Part shown: piece by piece, positions 33,819 through 43,010 of the stretch
How positions within the stretch are numbered: position 1 is the first letter of the stretch
Layout: each line of letters opens with the position of its first letter
Assembly: GCF_009183365.2 (NCBI RefSeq)
Contig: NZ_CP068230.1
Location: 569,001-633,000, forward strand
DNA length: 64,000 bases
Direction: 5' to 3'
Source of the DNA: Shewanella algae
Lineage (GTDB): Bacteria; Pseudomonadota; Gammaproteobacteria; Enterobacterales; Shewanellaceae
Notes under the pieces: generated by a model
Seen by the model: only the letters and a program-made list of their open reading frames with translations
What the model was told of the DNA's origin: nothing
Databases searched by the model: none
Made by a program: the position numbers and the translations under genes

Positions 33819-34328
33819 ATGACAGAAGAGCAGTTTTGGGAGCTGGTCAGCCGCGACTATCCCGAACAGGACCAACAACAACTCCAGGCGCGTTTGACCG
33901 AAAAACTGCAAGGTCTTAGCGATGATGAGCTGGCAGAGTTTGATAAACACTTTGCCCGGCAGCTCAGGCTGAGTTACAGCTGGGATCTCTGGGGAGCTGC
34001 TTACATCATCGCCGGAGTCGATTCAGATTATGGCTTTGCCGAGTTTCGCAACTTCCTGGTGACTCTGGGTAAGGAGCGTTATCAGGCGGCCTGCAATGCA
34101 GCGGATTCGCTGGGGGAACTGGAAGTTTGGCCGCAGCTGAATGGCTATGCTTATCCTTTTGTTGAGGAGATAGATCTGCTGGCCGGCCAGCTATACGAGA
34201 CCCGTACCGGGAAAGAGTTGCCTTTTGTGCCTTCGGGGCTGAGTCAGCCCAAGGGTAAGCGTTTCAACGATCAACCCAAGGCACTGCGCAAGCTTTACCC
34301 CAAGCTCAGCGCCCGTTTCCCTTTCTAA
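33819..34328 (+). CDS. DUF4240 domain protein
   Basis: A 169-residue soluble protein. EEQFWELV at the start and the SWDLWGAAYIIAGVDSDYGFAEFRNFLV pattern (the WDLWGAAYII core) are the marks of DUF4240, a family of unknown role often next to toxin-immunity or defence genes but also found alone. Here the neighbours are ordinary. ATG 33819 has AGGATA upstream. No function assigned. Confidence 0.8.
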   Translation: MTEEQFWELVSRDYPEQDQQQLQARLTEKLQGLSDDELAEFDKHFARQLRLSYSWDLWGAAYIIAGVDSDYGFAEFRNFLVTLGKERYQAACNAADSLGELEVWPQLNGYAYPFVEEIDLLAGQLYETRTGKELPFVPSGLSQPKGKRFNDQPKALRKLYPKLSARFPF

Positions 34329-34334
34329 GCAGGC

Positions 34335-34640
34335 TTAGTCGTTGCGCATCTGTTCACACTGAAAGCCCTGACGGCGGGAGTCGAAGCGGCAGTAGCTGCC
34401 ACACTCCCAAGGTGCCCCCTCCGAGGCCTGGGACTTCTCGATGGCAAACGCCTTACAGCTGGCATAGTCGCCAAAGTCGTCCTCTTTGACATAACGCCCC
34501 GAATCGAAGCCATGGGTATAAATGAAGGCGCTCCAGGTTTCCGGCCCCTTGGGTTTGGCATCCTGATTGATGGCGACGAGAACAATTCCCAGGGCGGTAA
34601 ATAGTCCCAAGGTAATCAGCAAAGACGGCGAGAATTTCAC
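34335..34640 (-). CDS. Hypothetical anchored Cys-rich protein, 101 aa
   Basis: The best start is GTG 34638-34640, which has AGGAG 6 nt upstream; a longer frame to ATG 34706 lacks such a site. The protein has one N-terminal membrane segment (SLLITLGLFTALGIVLVAI) and then a soluble domain with four Cys (ASCKAF, WECGSYCRFDSRRQGFQCEQ), probably in the periplasm with disulfides. No family recognised. It is convergent with the DUF4240 gene, with a gap of 6 nt. Confidence 0.65.
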   Translation of the reverse strand: MKFSPSLLITLGLFTALGIVLVAINQDAKPKGPETWSAFIYTHGFDSGRYVKEDDFGDYASCKAFAIEKSQASEGAPWECGSYCRFDSRRQGFQCEQMRND

Positions 34641-34922
34641 TGGCGCTCCTGTTGTGACTGGTTTTTTTAGCACTGCTATTAGATTACTTCCTCGGGCCTG
34701 ACTCAAGCAGCCTTGTGTTAAAGCTTGTTGGGGCTGCTACAAATTGATACTCAGGTTAACGCATTTTTGTGGGTGTCTATGAAAAATAACAAAATAAAAT
34801 AATCACTTATAACAGGATGATGTTCGCATATTAGTTTTGCGTTAAGCCCGGATTCAGGTTAAATTTTATACTCTGAGTTTGAACCAAATGCATACTGACA
34901 TTCGCTCCCAAAGGAGGCTGAT

Positions 34923-35447
34923 ATGAAAATCAGATATCTGTTACTTGCAGCAGCCCTGACCTCTGGCTCGGCGCTGGCGGCCGACAAGGTCGATGAAAAC
35001 CCGGTTACCGAGTCGGGTAAGGTAAAAATTGAGTGGCAGTCACCCAAGGATTTTCGGGACATCAAGTCTGCCAGCGAGCTGCAATCCCGTTACGAAAAAC
35101 GTCTGTTCGAGACCTTGACCAAAGCCTTGGATAAAGACGTTTCCTCATCTCTAAAAGACAACCAAAAGCTGGAACTGACAGTCACAGATGTGGATTTGGC
35201 CGGCGATGTGCGGCCTACCTTTGGCGCTACCGCCAACGATATACGTGTAGTCAAGAACGTTTATCCGCCCAAGATAAGCTTCAGTTATCGATTGTTGGAA
35301 GGCGATCAGGTGGTCGTTGCCGGCGATGAAAAGCTGACTGATATGCAGTTTCTCGACCATGTAGACAGAATTAACAGCGACAGCTTCCGTTATGAAGAAA
35401 GAATGCTGAAAGACTGGTTCCAGAAAACACTCAAGCCTAAACTCTAA
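34923..35447 (+). CDS. DUF3016 periplasmic protein
   Basis: A 174-residue protein with a signal peptide (MKIRYLLLAAALTSGSALA, cut before ADK). The segment KVKIEWQSPKDFRDIKS and TVTDVDLAGDVRP match DUF3016, a family of unknown function in gammaproteobacteria. A strong ribosome site, AAAGGAGG, precedes ATG 34923. A -10-like TATACT at 34867-34872 may be its promoter. The stop overlaps the convergent EAL gene end by 4 nt (35444-35447). Confidence 0.85.
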   Translation: MKIRYLLLAAALTSGSALAADKVDENPVTESGKVKIEWQSPKDFRDIKSASELQSRYEKRLFETLTKALDKDVSSSLKDNQKLELTVTDVDLAGDVRPTFGATANDIRVVKNVYPPKISFSYRLLEGDQVVVAGDEKLTDMQFLDHVDRINSDSFRYEERMLKDWFQKTLKPKL

Positions 35448-37174
35448 GCCGTCCTCGGCATCTCCAGCAAGCACAGCCCTTGGGTGCTGTGCTTGGCCTG
35501 TTTTTTTGCCAGTGCACACAAGCGGGACAACTCATGCTCGCTGGCGTCCAAACTCAATGGCGGTGGTAGTATACCGACGCTGAGGCGCAGTAGCGGTTGA
35601 AGGCATTTCTGCCCTTGTCTGTCCTGTGCAAACAAGTGCTGTCTTTGCCAGTGCTCGTCACTGAAAAACTGCCTCTTGCCCTGTTCAAACTCTGCCAATA
35701 TTTGCTGACAAACCCCGAGCAGTTGCGGCTCTGTGCCTATCATTACGAAATCATCCCCACCCACGTGGCCGATAAATTGCGCCTTGCCGTATTGTCTGAG
35801 CAGGCCAGCGACGGCCCTTATTACTTCATCACCGCGACTGAAGCCGTAGATGTCGTTATAGGGTTTGAAATGGCATAGATCAAAATAGGCCAGATAGAAA
35901 TGCTGTCGCAGTTTGCGCAGCCGTTGCAGCTCTTCCTGAATGGGCACATTCCCGGGCAATTCAGTCAATGGGTTGGCGTGGCGCGCCGTCTGTATTCTGT
36001 GTTCAGTGATGCGCTGCAGCAGCTCGCGGGTGTGGCCCAGACCGATGAAGTCGCCCTGACGCAGAATAATGAATTCCTGCGCTATTTCGGTACCAGGCTT
36101 GGCGGTGAGTTTTTGACTCACCCGCGACAGCGGCGTGGCCGCATCGACCATAAGCACATCTTTGTCCATGAGCTCTGTGACCGCTTGGTGCTCATGAAGG
36201 GCGCGGCCATAGGGCCGGGAAAACAGCTCCATCAGTCGATGGCGATAGACCAGCCCCAAGGGATGTTTCTGCTCCAGCACCACTATGCACTGAAGCTCCG
36301 GCTGGGAGAGAAAGCGTTCGCTCAACTGCTTGAGTTCGGTATCAGAGCAGCAGGTTTGCGCCTGATGGCACAGGCTCTCTGCTGCCTCGTTGTATCTCGG
36401 TTGTTCCTGCTGACGAATGGCGAGATAGCGGGTCTGCAGTTGCCTATCAGGTTGCGCCTCGGGTCTGCCAAGCAAAAAGCCCTGACAATAGGTGATCCCG
36501 AGCTGACGCAGTATCGTCAGCTCGGCTTCTGTCTCTATGCCCTCGGCGATGACTTTACAGGTCAGGCTTTGGCACAGTTCTATGATGGAGCGGACAAACT
36601 CCTGTTTAACCGGAAACTTATCTATCTGATGGATAAAGTGGCGATCAATTTTGACATAGTCGGGCGAGAGTTCTGACCAGAGGCGCAGGCCTGAGTAGCC
36701 GGCGCCAAGGTCGTCGAGTGCGGTCAGAAACCCTTGATTGCGGTAGTGATCCAGACAGGCTTTGAGCTGATCTATGTCATCGGCCGGGTATTGTTCCGAC
36801 AGCTCTATGACCACATTGGATGGTGCTATGCCGAACTGTTGCAAGAGTTTGAGTGTTTGCCCCTTGGGATGACTTGGATCCAGCAGTGCCTTGGGGGAGA
36901 TATTGATAAACAGCTTGCCCGGCAGTTGTCTTTGCTGGAATTGTGCTATGGAGACCCGGCGGCACAAGGTCTCCAGCTCGGAGAGGCGCCCCAGTCGTTC
37001 GGCGGTACTGAACAGATGAAATGGAGAATGAACGCTGCTGCCGATAGGGCCGCGGCTTAGGGCTTCAAAGCCATGAATACTGTTGCTGTCTATGTTGATA
37101 ATCGGCTGAAACAGTGCGGTGATATCCTCTTTATCCAACACACTTCTCAGCTCAGCAATCCTGTCTATGGCCAT
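35444..37174 (-). CDS. EAL-CBS-GGDEF c-di-GMP protein
   Basis: A 576-residue soluble protein. EAL domain first (about residues 10-250; EALSRGP, NISPKALLDP, ELSEQYPADD, DDLGAGYSGLRL, VKIDRHF, AEGIETEAEL, QGFLLGRPE), then a CBS pair (about 290-420; VTELMDKDVLMVDAATPLS), then a GGDEF domain whose motif is VGGDDFVMIG, a GGDDF variant. All EAL catalytic residues checked are present. No I-site RxxD is seen before GGDDF. CBS domains often bind adenosyl ligands, so activity may be controlled by nucleotide level. ATG 37174 has a poor ribosome site. Single gene. Confidence 0.9.
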   Translation of the reverse strand: MAIDRIAELRSVLDKEDITALFQPIINIDSNSIHGFEALSRGPIGSSVHSPFHLFSTAERLGRLSELETLCRRVSIAQFQQRQLPGKLFINISPKALLDPSHPKGQTLKLLQQFGIAPSNVVIELSEQYPADDIDQLKACLDHYRNQGFLTALDDLGAGYSGLRLWSELSPDYVKIDRHFIHQIDKFPVKQEFVRSIIELCQSLTCKVIAEGIETEAELTILRQLGITYCQGFLLGRPEAQPDRQLQTRYLAIRQQEQPRYNEAAESLCHQAQTCCSDTELKQLSERFLSQPELQCIVVLEQKHPLGLVYRHRLMELFSRPYGRALHEHQAVTELMDKDVLMVDAATPLSRVSQKLTAKPGTEIAQEFIILRQGDFIGLGHTRELLQRITEHRIQTARHANPLTELPGNVPIQEELQRLRKLRQHFYLAYFDLCHFKPYNDIYGFSRGDEVIRAVAGLLRQYGKAQFIGHVGGDDFVMIGTEPQLLGVCQQILAEFEQGKRQFFSDEHWQRQHLFAQDRQGQKCLQPLLRLSVGILPPPLSLDASEHELSRLCALAKKQAKHSTQGLCLLEMPRTA

Positions 37175-37295
37175 CAAACTGCAATACCTCACCAGGCCCC
37201 AAATCGGATAGAGTCTAGGTGTTGCAAGTGACACTAAGATGACAAAGCCGGACTTGACCCGGCTTATCGGGGTGATTTTGCAGTTTGAACTCTTG

Positions 37296-37607
37296 CTACT
37301 TACTCTGCTGTTTAAATTTTTGCAGCGTCTGCAGCAAGACCGCCAGTTTCGGCAGCAGCGCCTCCAGCTGTTCCGGGGTGGGTGCCGTTTCGGCTTCAAG
37401 ATCCGCTACCGCCTGTGCCAGCTCCTGTACATAAGGGAGGAAGCGATTACTGCATGTGGTAAAGCCTTGCTCTTGGGTGAATACGGCAGAAAACTTTCCA
37501 TGGCCGGCCTGTTGCAGCTGATCCAGACGGTTATCGGCATCGACAGCCTGACGGTAAGCGGTCTGCAGATTGGCTTTCAGTTGCTCAATGACCTTGGTGT
37601 ATGGCAT
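37296..37607 (-). CDS. Small helical protein, possibly PriC-related
   Basis: A 103-residue protein starting at ATG 37607 with GAGG upstream; the frame is open further to 37667. It is entirely helical, rich in Leu/Gln (LKANLQTAYRQAVDADNRLDQLQQ; two-part pattern ending LPKLAVLLQTLQKFKQQ). The general pattern and position of the FLPYVQEL segment recall a short form of the primosomal PriC family, but the identity is weak and not relied on. It is divergent from the TraB gene at 37655. Confidence 0.55.
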   Translation of the reverse strand: MPYTKVIEQLKANLQTAYRQAVDADNRLDQLQQAGHGKFSAVFTQEQGFTTCSNRFLPYVQELAQAVADLEAETAPTPEQLEALLPKLAVLLQTLQKFKQQSK

Positions 37608-37654
37608 AACAGCCTCTAACTGGTGAACTTTGGCTGAAATTATAAGGAACAGGG

Positions 37655-38542
37655 ATGCGCGCAACAAGTCGACTGCTGTGGATCTTCTTCGGATGTGGCT
37701 TGCTTTTAAGCGGTATGGCCCAAGCTAGAGATGGCGACAAGCCGCCTTTCCATCAGCTGGAGTTTGCCGGCAAGACGGCTTTTCTCATGGGATCAGTGCA
37801 TGTCGGCCAGACCGACTTCTATCCACTGCCAAACCAGATAGAGCAGGCCTATCGCCACGCCGGTGCTCTGGTGTTGGAAGCCGATGTCCGCGATCCTGCG
37901 GCGCAGCAGTTGCTGCAGAAGTATGGCTTGAAGGCCGCAACACCGGATGAGGAAACCCAGACGCTGCTGCAGGGATACTGTGGCGGCAAGCCTTTGTGCC
38001 GGCAATTGGCTATGATGTCCCCCTGGTTGCAGTCGGTACAGATCAGTATGCAGCGCTTCGTGGAGCTGGGTTATCAACCCAGCCTGGGTGTGGAACAGTA
38101 TCTGTTGGATGGGGTCGGTGACAGACCCGTGCTGGAGCTGGAAAGTACAGAAATGCAGTTGGCACTGCTGGACTCGCTGGCGCTGGAGCACCAGTGGAGT
38201 ATGGTTAGGGAGAGTATTCGCGGCGAAGATCGGGAGATCCAGGCGCTGATCACGGCTTGGCGCAGCGGTAATGAAAAAGCGTTGGCCGAGTTGATGTTGC
38301 ATCAGCTGTCCACCGAAGGTGAAGACGTATTGCTGGAAAAACTGCTGTGGCAGCGTAACCAAGGCATGGCCGAGCGCCTGTTGAGTCTAATGGGTTCCAA
38401 TCAGGCGCCACTATTTGTGGCCGTCGGTGCCGGGCATCTGGCCGGTAAAAAGAGCCTACTCGAGTATTTGCATAAAGCCGGAGTCAGCAGCCGTAACTGC
38501 TGGCGGCAAAGCTGTGATATACCGCCCGGCGAGGCAAACTGA
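37655..38542 (+). CDS. TraB/GumN family protein
   Basis: A 295-residue protein with a signal peptide (LLWIFFGCGLLLSGMAQA) and the TraB/GumN fold: LMGSVHVGQTDFYPLP near the start, LVLEADVRDP, LGVEQYLLD, VGAGHLAGKKSLLEYL near the end, and the final C-x-C-like SSRNCWRQSCD. The family is thought to be metallo-hydrolase-like; the substrate here is unknown. ATG 37655 has AAGGAA upstream. Single gene or with cheD, which follows after 45 nt. Confidence 0.85.
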   Translation: MRATSRLLWIFFGCGLLLSGMAQARDGDKPPFHQLEFAGKTAFLMGSVHVGQTDFYPLPNQIEQAYRHAGALVLEADVRDPAAQQLLQKYGLKAATPDEETQTLLQGYCGGKPLCRQLAMMSPWLQSVQISMQRFVELGYQPSLGVEQYLLDGVGDRPVLELESTEMQLALLDSLALEHQWSMVRESIRGEDREIQALITAWRSGNEKALAELMLHQLSTEGEDVLLEKLLWQRNQGMAERLLSLMGSNQAPLFVAVGAGHLAGKKSLLEYLHKAGVSSRNCWRQSCDIPPGEAN

Positions 38543-38587
38543 GGCGCTGGGGTCTATACTTGCTGTGCTTGGACACAGGGAGTTGAG

Positions 38588-39223
38588 ATGCAAGGCATTA
38601 GCGAGGCGTACAAGGGGTTTGAAGGAACAGTTCGTCAGTGGGATGAACGTTTTGGCAAGGTGGTTGCCAGGGTCGATCCCGGCGATTTTTATATTACAGG
38701 TGCCGATGAGTACATTTTTACCCGCTTGGGGTCTTGTGTGGCGGCTTGTATCTGGGACCCCGTACTCGGCATAGGTGGCCTGAATCATTTTCTGTTACCC
38801 GAGCGCAAACTTCACGAAGATTGGCACCAACTGACCAGCTACAGCTGCCGCTACGGCAACTGGGCCATGGAGCAGTTGATCAATGCCATACTCTGTGTCG
38901 GTGGTCAGCGACACAGATTACAGGCCAAAGTATTCGGCGGCGCCAGAATGGGCCAAAGCAGTGTGCTGAATGTCGGCCAGTCCAACATAGATTTTGTACT
39001 GCGTTATCTCGAACTCGAGCAGATCCCAGTGCAGGCGGAGGATTTGGGCGGCCCTTGGCCGCGTAAGGTGATGTTTCACCCCAACAGTGGCAAGGTCTTG
39101 CTCAAGCACATGGATCCCGAACGCCTGGCGCAGCTGGTGCCGGAAGAGAACCGTTATCTGGATCAGATAGTGGATGGCAAAGATCAACCCTCGATCGAGT
39201 TGTTCGGCCCGGATGCCTTGTGA
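38588..39223 (+). CDS. cheD: Chemoreceptor glutamine deamidase CheD
   Basis: A 211-residue enzyme that deamidates Gln in methyl-accepting chemotaxis proteins and binds CheC in systems with it. The active site set is visible: Thr45 and Cys50 in TRLGSCV, and His67 in GGLNHFLLP, as well as KVFGGARMG. A GGGAG ribosome site precedes ATG 38588. No other che gene is near, so it acts with chemotaxis proteins coded elsewhere. Its last 40 nt overlap the convergent cmoM gene. Confidence 0.93.
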   Translation: MQGISEAYKGFEGTVRQWDERFGKVVARVDPGDFYITGADEYIFTRLGSCVAACIWDPVLGIGGLNHFLLPERKLHEDWHQLTSYSCRYGNWAMEQLINAILCVGGQRHRLQAKVFGGARMGQSSVLNVGQSNIDFVLRYLELEQIPVQAEDLGGPWPRKVMFHPNSGKVLLKHMDPERLAQLVPEENRYLDQIVDGKDQPSIELFGPDAL

Positions 39224-40008
39224 GCAATGAAATGCACGTAGCGGCCCAGAGAAAGATAGGGCTGCTGGCGTGAGTATTTCAGCTCCATCTCCAGCAGTTG
39301 CTGGAAGTCGAAATTATCCGGCAAGCTCTTTTTAAGATAGTCATGGATGACTCTTACCCCGGATTCACACCTCAACTCCAGTTGCCACTCGTTAAACCAA
39401 GCTTGTACATCGGCTATTTGCAGCGGATGTTTCGGGCTGAGGCGGACTTTTTTGCGGGTCTGCAGATCGGCAGCCACATAGTCGAGATTGCCCGACACCA
39501 AGGCGTGAAAGCGCATCGCTTCCTTATTGAAAAACATCAGTGAAAACAGGCCGTCATCTTTCAAGAGTGACAGCAAGCCTGCCAGCGTCCCCTTGGCATC
39601 ATGCAACCATTCGGCAACCGCATGGCAGAGGATAAGGTCGAACTGGCCCAGTTCCGTTACGTTCAGCTCCTGAATGGCGCAGTGCAGCAGTTGAATATCC
39701 AAGGGCTCGGCCGAGGCGGCAATCTGCTCTTTGGCTTGTTCCAGCATGGCCGAGGAGATGTCGCAAAGTGCGACTTCATGCCCCATGGCCGCCAGTTTTT
39801 GACTGAAAAAACCGAAACCGCCACCGGCATCCAGTACTCTGAGTTTACGGCCGGCAAAATAGGGTAACTGTTCCTGCAGATCGCGCCAGAGTACCGCAGC
39901 TCTGATCTGCCCTTTGGGGGTTCCATAAATATTGTTGGCGAACTTTTGCGCCAGCTTGTCAAAGTTCTGATCTTGCACTTTGGAGGGTTCTGAATGACTT
40001 GAAGGCAT
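39184..40008 (-). CDS. cmoM: tRNA 5-carboxymethoxyuridine methyltransferase CmoM
   Basis: A 274-residue SAM-dependent methyltransferase that methylates cmo5U at tRNA position 34. Motif I is RVLDAGGGFGFFS; the N-terminal part QNFDKLAQKFANNIYGTPKGQIRAAVLWRD contains the FDKLA and NIYGT residues of the family, and QQPYLSLGRYVH near the end agrees. ATG 40008 is taken; a GTG at 40020 would add 4 residues. Its 3' end overlaps the cheD 3' end by 40 nt, an unusually long convergent overlap. It is a single gene. Confidence 0.92.
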   Translation of the reverse strand: MPSSHSEPSKVQDQNFDKLAQKFANNIYGTPKGQIRAAVLWRDLQEQLPYFAGRKLRVLDAGGGFGFFSQKLAAMGHEVALCDISSAMLEQAKEQIAASAEPLDIQLLHCAIQELNVTELGQFDLILCHAVAEWLHDAKGTLAGLLSLLKDDGLFSLMFFNKEAMRFHALVSGNLDYVAADLQTRKKVRLSPKHPLQIADVQAWFNEWQLELRCESGVRVIHDYLKKSLPDNFDFQQLLEMELKYSRQQPYLSLGRYVHFIAHKASGPNNSIEG

Positions 40009-40149
40009 ATAGTGTCTCACAAGCCGCAGCCCTTGGCATCAGGCCCAAGCGCTTATGGTGGACAGATCGCAAAATCATAGATAGCTCCGAAAACGGCAGG
40101 GATGAGGTATAATGCTCGGCTTGGAATACTCAAGGTGGGCTTTTTGGTT

Positions 40150-41010
40150 ATGGAATTCAGTGTCGAACTGCGAACAATGCCTTCGTTGTTTTCGCTGTAT
40201 CGCAAGATTTTTTTCGGGCGAAAGCCTGGCTGGGACAACCAGCCTTTACCTCGTATCAGCGTTAATACTCCCGGCGTGGCTTTGGAGCCCGGCAAGGTGG
40301 CCGACTACGCTCAGGTGTGTGGCTTCGAGTTTGATGGCAAAACTCTGCCGCCTACCTATCTGTATGTGATGGCCTTCAGGTTACATGCGGTGATCTTTAC
40401 CCATGACGCCATCACTTTTCCTCTGCTGGGAATGATCCACCTGCGTAACCGTATCAGTCAGTTTCGCAGTGTTACCCTTGATGAGCGTTTCGATATCGAC
40501 TGTCGCCTCACCGACAGCCGAGAGACAGATTCCGGGCTGGAGTTTGACCTTATTTCCAGGGTGACTGTGGCTGGAGAGCTGGTGTGGGAATCCTTGTCTA
40601 CTTATCTGTATCGCATAGATAAGCCGGGGCGCAGGGCAAGACCACCCAAGGCCGGGGATATTCAGTGGGAAAACCCCAGTGTCTGGGAGTTGGGTGACGA
40701 CTTGGGTCGGCGTTATGCCAGAGCCTCGGGTGACTATAACCTGATCCATCTGCATCCCTTGCTTTCCAAGCGTTTTGGTTTCGACCGGGTGCTGGCCCAT
40801 GGTATGTGGTCCAAGGCCCGCTGCGTGGCTCAGTTGATGCCTGAGCTGGGCAATAGGCCCTGTGTCATTGACGTGGCGTTCAAGTTGCCGCTGTTTATGC
40901 CGGCCAGTGTTTGCTTCTGCGCCGAGGCCATGGAGCAGGGCTATAAGTTTGAACTCAGAGATCAGAAAGGGCGCAGGCCGCATCTTTGTGGTGAGATCTC
41001 CCTGCTCTGA
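40150..41010 (+). CDS. MaoC/hotdog-fold dehydratase-like protein
   Basis: A 286-residue protein with the hotdog MaoC hydratase motif in the second half: YARASGDYNLIHLHP (D-x4-H, catalytic Asp-His pair) and FGFDRVLAHGMW. The first half resembles a diverged second hotdog domain. Such proteins hydrate or dehydrate acyl-CoA or acyl-ACP; here the substrate is unknown. ATG 40150 is taken; the frame opens upstream to 40102 without a better site, but AAGGTGGG lies 13 nt before it, so a start at 40150 is not certain. Single gene. Confidence 0.8.
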   Translation: MEFSVELRTMPSLFSLYRKIFFGRKPGWDNQPLPRISVNTPGVALEPGKVADYAQVCGFEFDGKTLPPTYLYVMAFRLHAVIFTHDAITFPLLGMIHLRNRISQFRSVTLDERFDIDCRLTDSRETDSGLEFDLISRVTVAGELVWESLSTYLYRIDKPGRRARPPKAGDIQWENPSVWELGDDLGRRYARASGDYNLIHLHPLLSKRFGFDRVLAHGMWSKARCVAQLMPELGNRPCVIDVAFKLPLFMPASVCFCAEAMEQGYKFELRDQKGRRPHLCGEISLL

Positions 41011-41243
41011 GCTGTCGGGGCCTAGGTTTCCCGCCTTGGCCCCTGTTTGGCTCCATTATTCCTGCGCCCGCTATTTTCCCTCCGTTCGGAAACTGTTTTT
41101 CGGCCAACTCTTGCCAGAGATTTCTTGACCCAGATTAAGGTATTGCTGAATAAAGAGGGCTCCGACTTTAGCTTGAAGCTGGAATGGCCTAGTATGCGGG
41201 TCCTTTGATCTATTTGCTTTGGCCCTTGTGGGAGTTTTACTGA

Positions 41244-42950
41244 ATGTTGAAGGACATAGAGATCTCTAGAATGACGCCGAGGCGTCCCATTGAGCATATC
41301 GCTACTGAGTTGGGGCTGCGTCCCGGTGAATTCAGCTGTTACGGCGACCACAAGGCAAAAATCCCGCTGTCGTTGCTCGAACGGGTCTATGACTATCTGC
41401 CCGGTAAGCTGATTCTGGTGACTGCGATAACGCCTACGTCACACGGTGAAGGCAAGACGGTGACCAGCATAGGTTTGACCCAGGCCCTGCATGCGCTCGA
41501 ACACAAGGTCTGCGCCTGTTTGCGCCAGCCCAGTATGGGGCCGGTCTTTGGCGTCAAGGGTGGGGCTGCCGGCGGCGGTTATGCCCAGATAGTGCCGATG
41601 GAAGAACTGAATTTGCATCTTACCGGGGACATTCACGCCATTACCAGCGCCCACAACCTGGCCGCCGCCGCGCTGGATGCCAGGCTGCATCACGAACAAC
41701 GCCTCGGGGCGGCAGAGTTCAGCCGTCGCAGTGGCTTGGATGCGCTCAATATCGATCCGGAAAAGCTTTTTTGGCACAGGGTGATGGATCACAATGATCG
41801 CAGCCTGCGGCAAATTCAGGTAGGGCTGGGAAATAACAATGGCCCTGAGCATGAGTCTGGCTTTGATATCACCGCCGCCTCGGAGCTGATGGCCATTTTG
41901 GCCCTGAGTCGCGATCTTGCCGATATGCGCCGCCGTGTCGGCCAGGTGTTGCTGGCACTCGATACCTCCGGACAGGCCATCACAGCCGAGCGGCTCGGGG
42001 TTGCCGGTGCCATGTGCGCCATTTTGCGTCAGGCGCTGGAGCCGACATTGATGCAGACCCTCAACGGCGCCCCTTGTCTTATCCACACCGGGCCTTTTGC
42101 CAATATCGCCCATGGCAACTCCTCTATCATTGCCGACGAAATGGCGCTGAAACTCAGCGACTATGTGGTCACTGAAGGCGGCTTTGGCTCGGATATGGGC
42201 TTTGAGAAGTTCTGCAATATCAAGGCGCCGATTTCCGGGCGTCAGCCGGATTGCACCGTCTTGGTGGCGACCTTGAGAGCGCTTAAGAGTAATGCCGGGC
42301 TCAAGGGGGAGGCAGTAAGCCGGCCTAACCAACAGGCACTGGAGCAGGGCTTTGCCAACCTGGCCTGGCACCTGGCCAATGTGCGCCGCTACGGCACACC
42401 TGTGGTGGTGGCCGTCAACCGTTTTCCCGAGGATACCGAGCAGGAGCTTGAGTGGCTGAGGCAGGCCTGCCTCGCCGAGGGCGCCGATGCTTGTGAACTC
42501 AGTGAGGCCTTTGCCCTAGGTGCCGATGGCGCCAAGTCCCTGGCCGAGTCGGTATTGGCGGCCATAGGCAAGGGCTATGGCTTCAAGCCTCTCTATGACC
42601 CTTCGCTTGGACTCGAGGCCAGTCTGGCAACCTTGGCCGAGCTTGGTTATGGTGCGGCCGGGGTAGAGTTGTCGGCCAAGGCCCGTGAGCAACTGGCAGA
42701 GATCCGGCGTCTTGGCGCAGACAAGCTGCCTGTGTGTATGGCCAAGACGCCTATGTCTATCAGCCACGATCCCAAACTCAAGGGGGCACCCAGCGGTTTT
42801 ACCCTGCCAATCACTGAGCTTAGGCTTAACGCCGGAGCCGGTTTTGTCACCGCTTTGGTGGGCAAGGTGATGACCATGCCTGGGCTGGGTTTGAATCCAG
42901 GCTACCTGCATATCGATATCAATGAGCAGGGTGAAGTGATGGGGCTTTAA
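41244..42950 (+). CDS. fhs: Formate--tetrahydrofolate ligase
   Basis: A 568-residue enzyme that joins formate to tetrahydrofolate with ATP. The P-loop is ITPTSHGEGKT (about residues 62-72), followed by LRQPSMGPVFGVKGGAAGGGYAQ (core SMGPVFGVKGGAAGGG), and VTEGGFGSDMGFEKF. ATG 41244 has GGAG 9 nt upstream. It is used for one-carbon supply, purine and formyl-Met synthesis, and its presence with purC and purA in the window is coincidental in position. Single gene with a strong shared terminator (42958-42989). Confidence 0.96.
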   Translation: MLKDIEISRMTPRRPIEHIATELGLRPGEFSCYGDHKAKIPLSLLERVYDYLPGKLILVTAITPTSHGEGKTVTSIGLTQALHALEHKVCACLRQPSMGPVFGVKGGAAGGGYAQIVPMEELNLHLTGDIHAITSAHNLAAAALDARLHHEQRLGAAEFSRRSGLDALNIDPEKLFWHRVMDHNDRSLRQIQVGLGNNNGPEHESGFDITAASELMAILALSRDLADMRRRVGQVLLALDTSGQAITAERLGVAGAMCAILRQALEPTLMQTLNGAPCLIHTGPFANIAHGNSSIIADEMALKLSDYVVTEGGFGSDMGFEKFCNIKAPISGRQPDCTVLVATLRALKSNAGLKGEAVSRPNQQALEQGFANLAWHLANVRRYGTPVVVAVNRFPEDTEQELEWLRQACLAEGADACELSEAFALGADGAKSLAESVLAAIGKGYGFKPLYDPSLGLEASLATLAELGYGAAGVELSAKAREQLAEIRRLGADKLPVCMAKTPMSISHDPKLKGAPSGFTLPITELRLNAGAGFVTALVGKVMTMPGLGLNPGYLHIDINEQGEVMGL

Positions 42951-42957
42951 CTCGATA

Positions 42958-42989
42958 ACAACCAAGGGCGCAGATGCGCCCTTGGTTGT
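42958..42989. terminator. Bidirectional terminator between fhs and mscS genes
   Basis: Perfect 14-bp stem: ACAACCAAGGGCGC (42958-42971) and GCGCCCTTGGTTGT (42976-42989), loop AGAT. It lies between two convergent genes and should end both. Confidence 0.85.
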
Positions 42990-43010
42990 ATTGGATCCTG
43001 CCGCGCCGAT

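Noticed and set aside
41439..42371. 310-codon minus-strand open frame inside fhs
   Set aside because: Antisense to a complete Fhs with all motifs.
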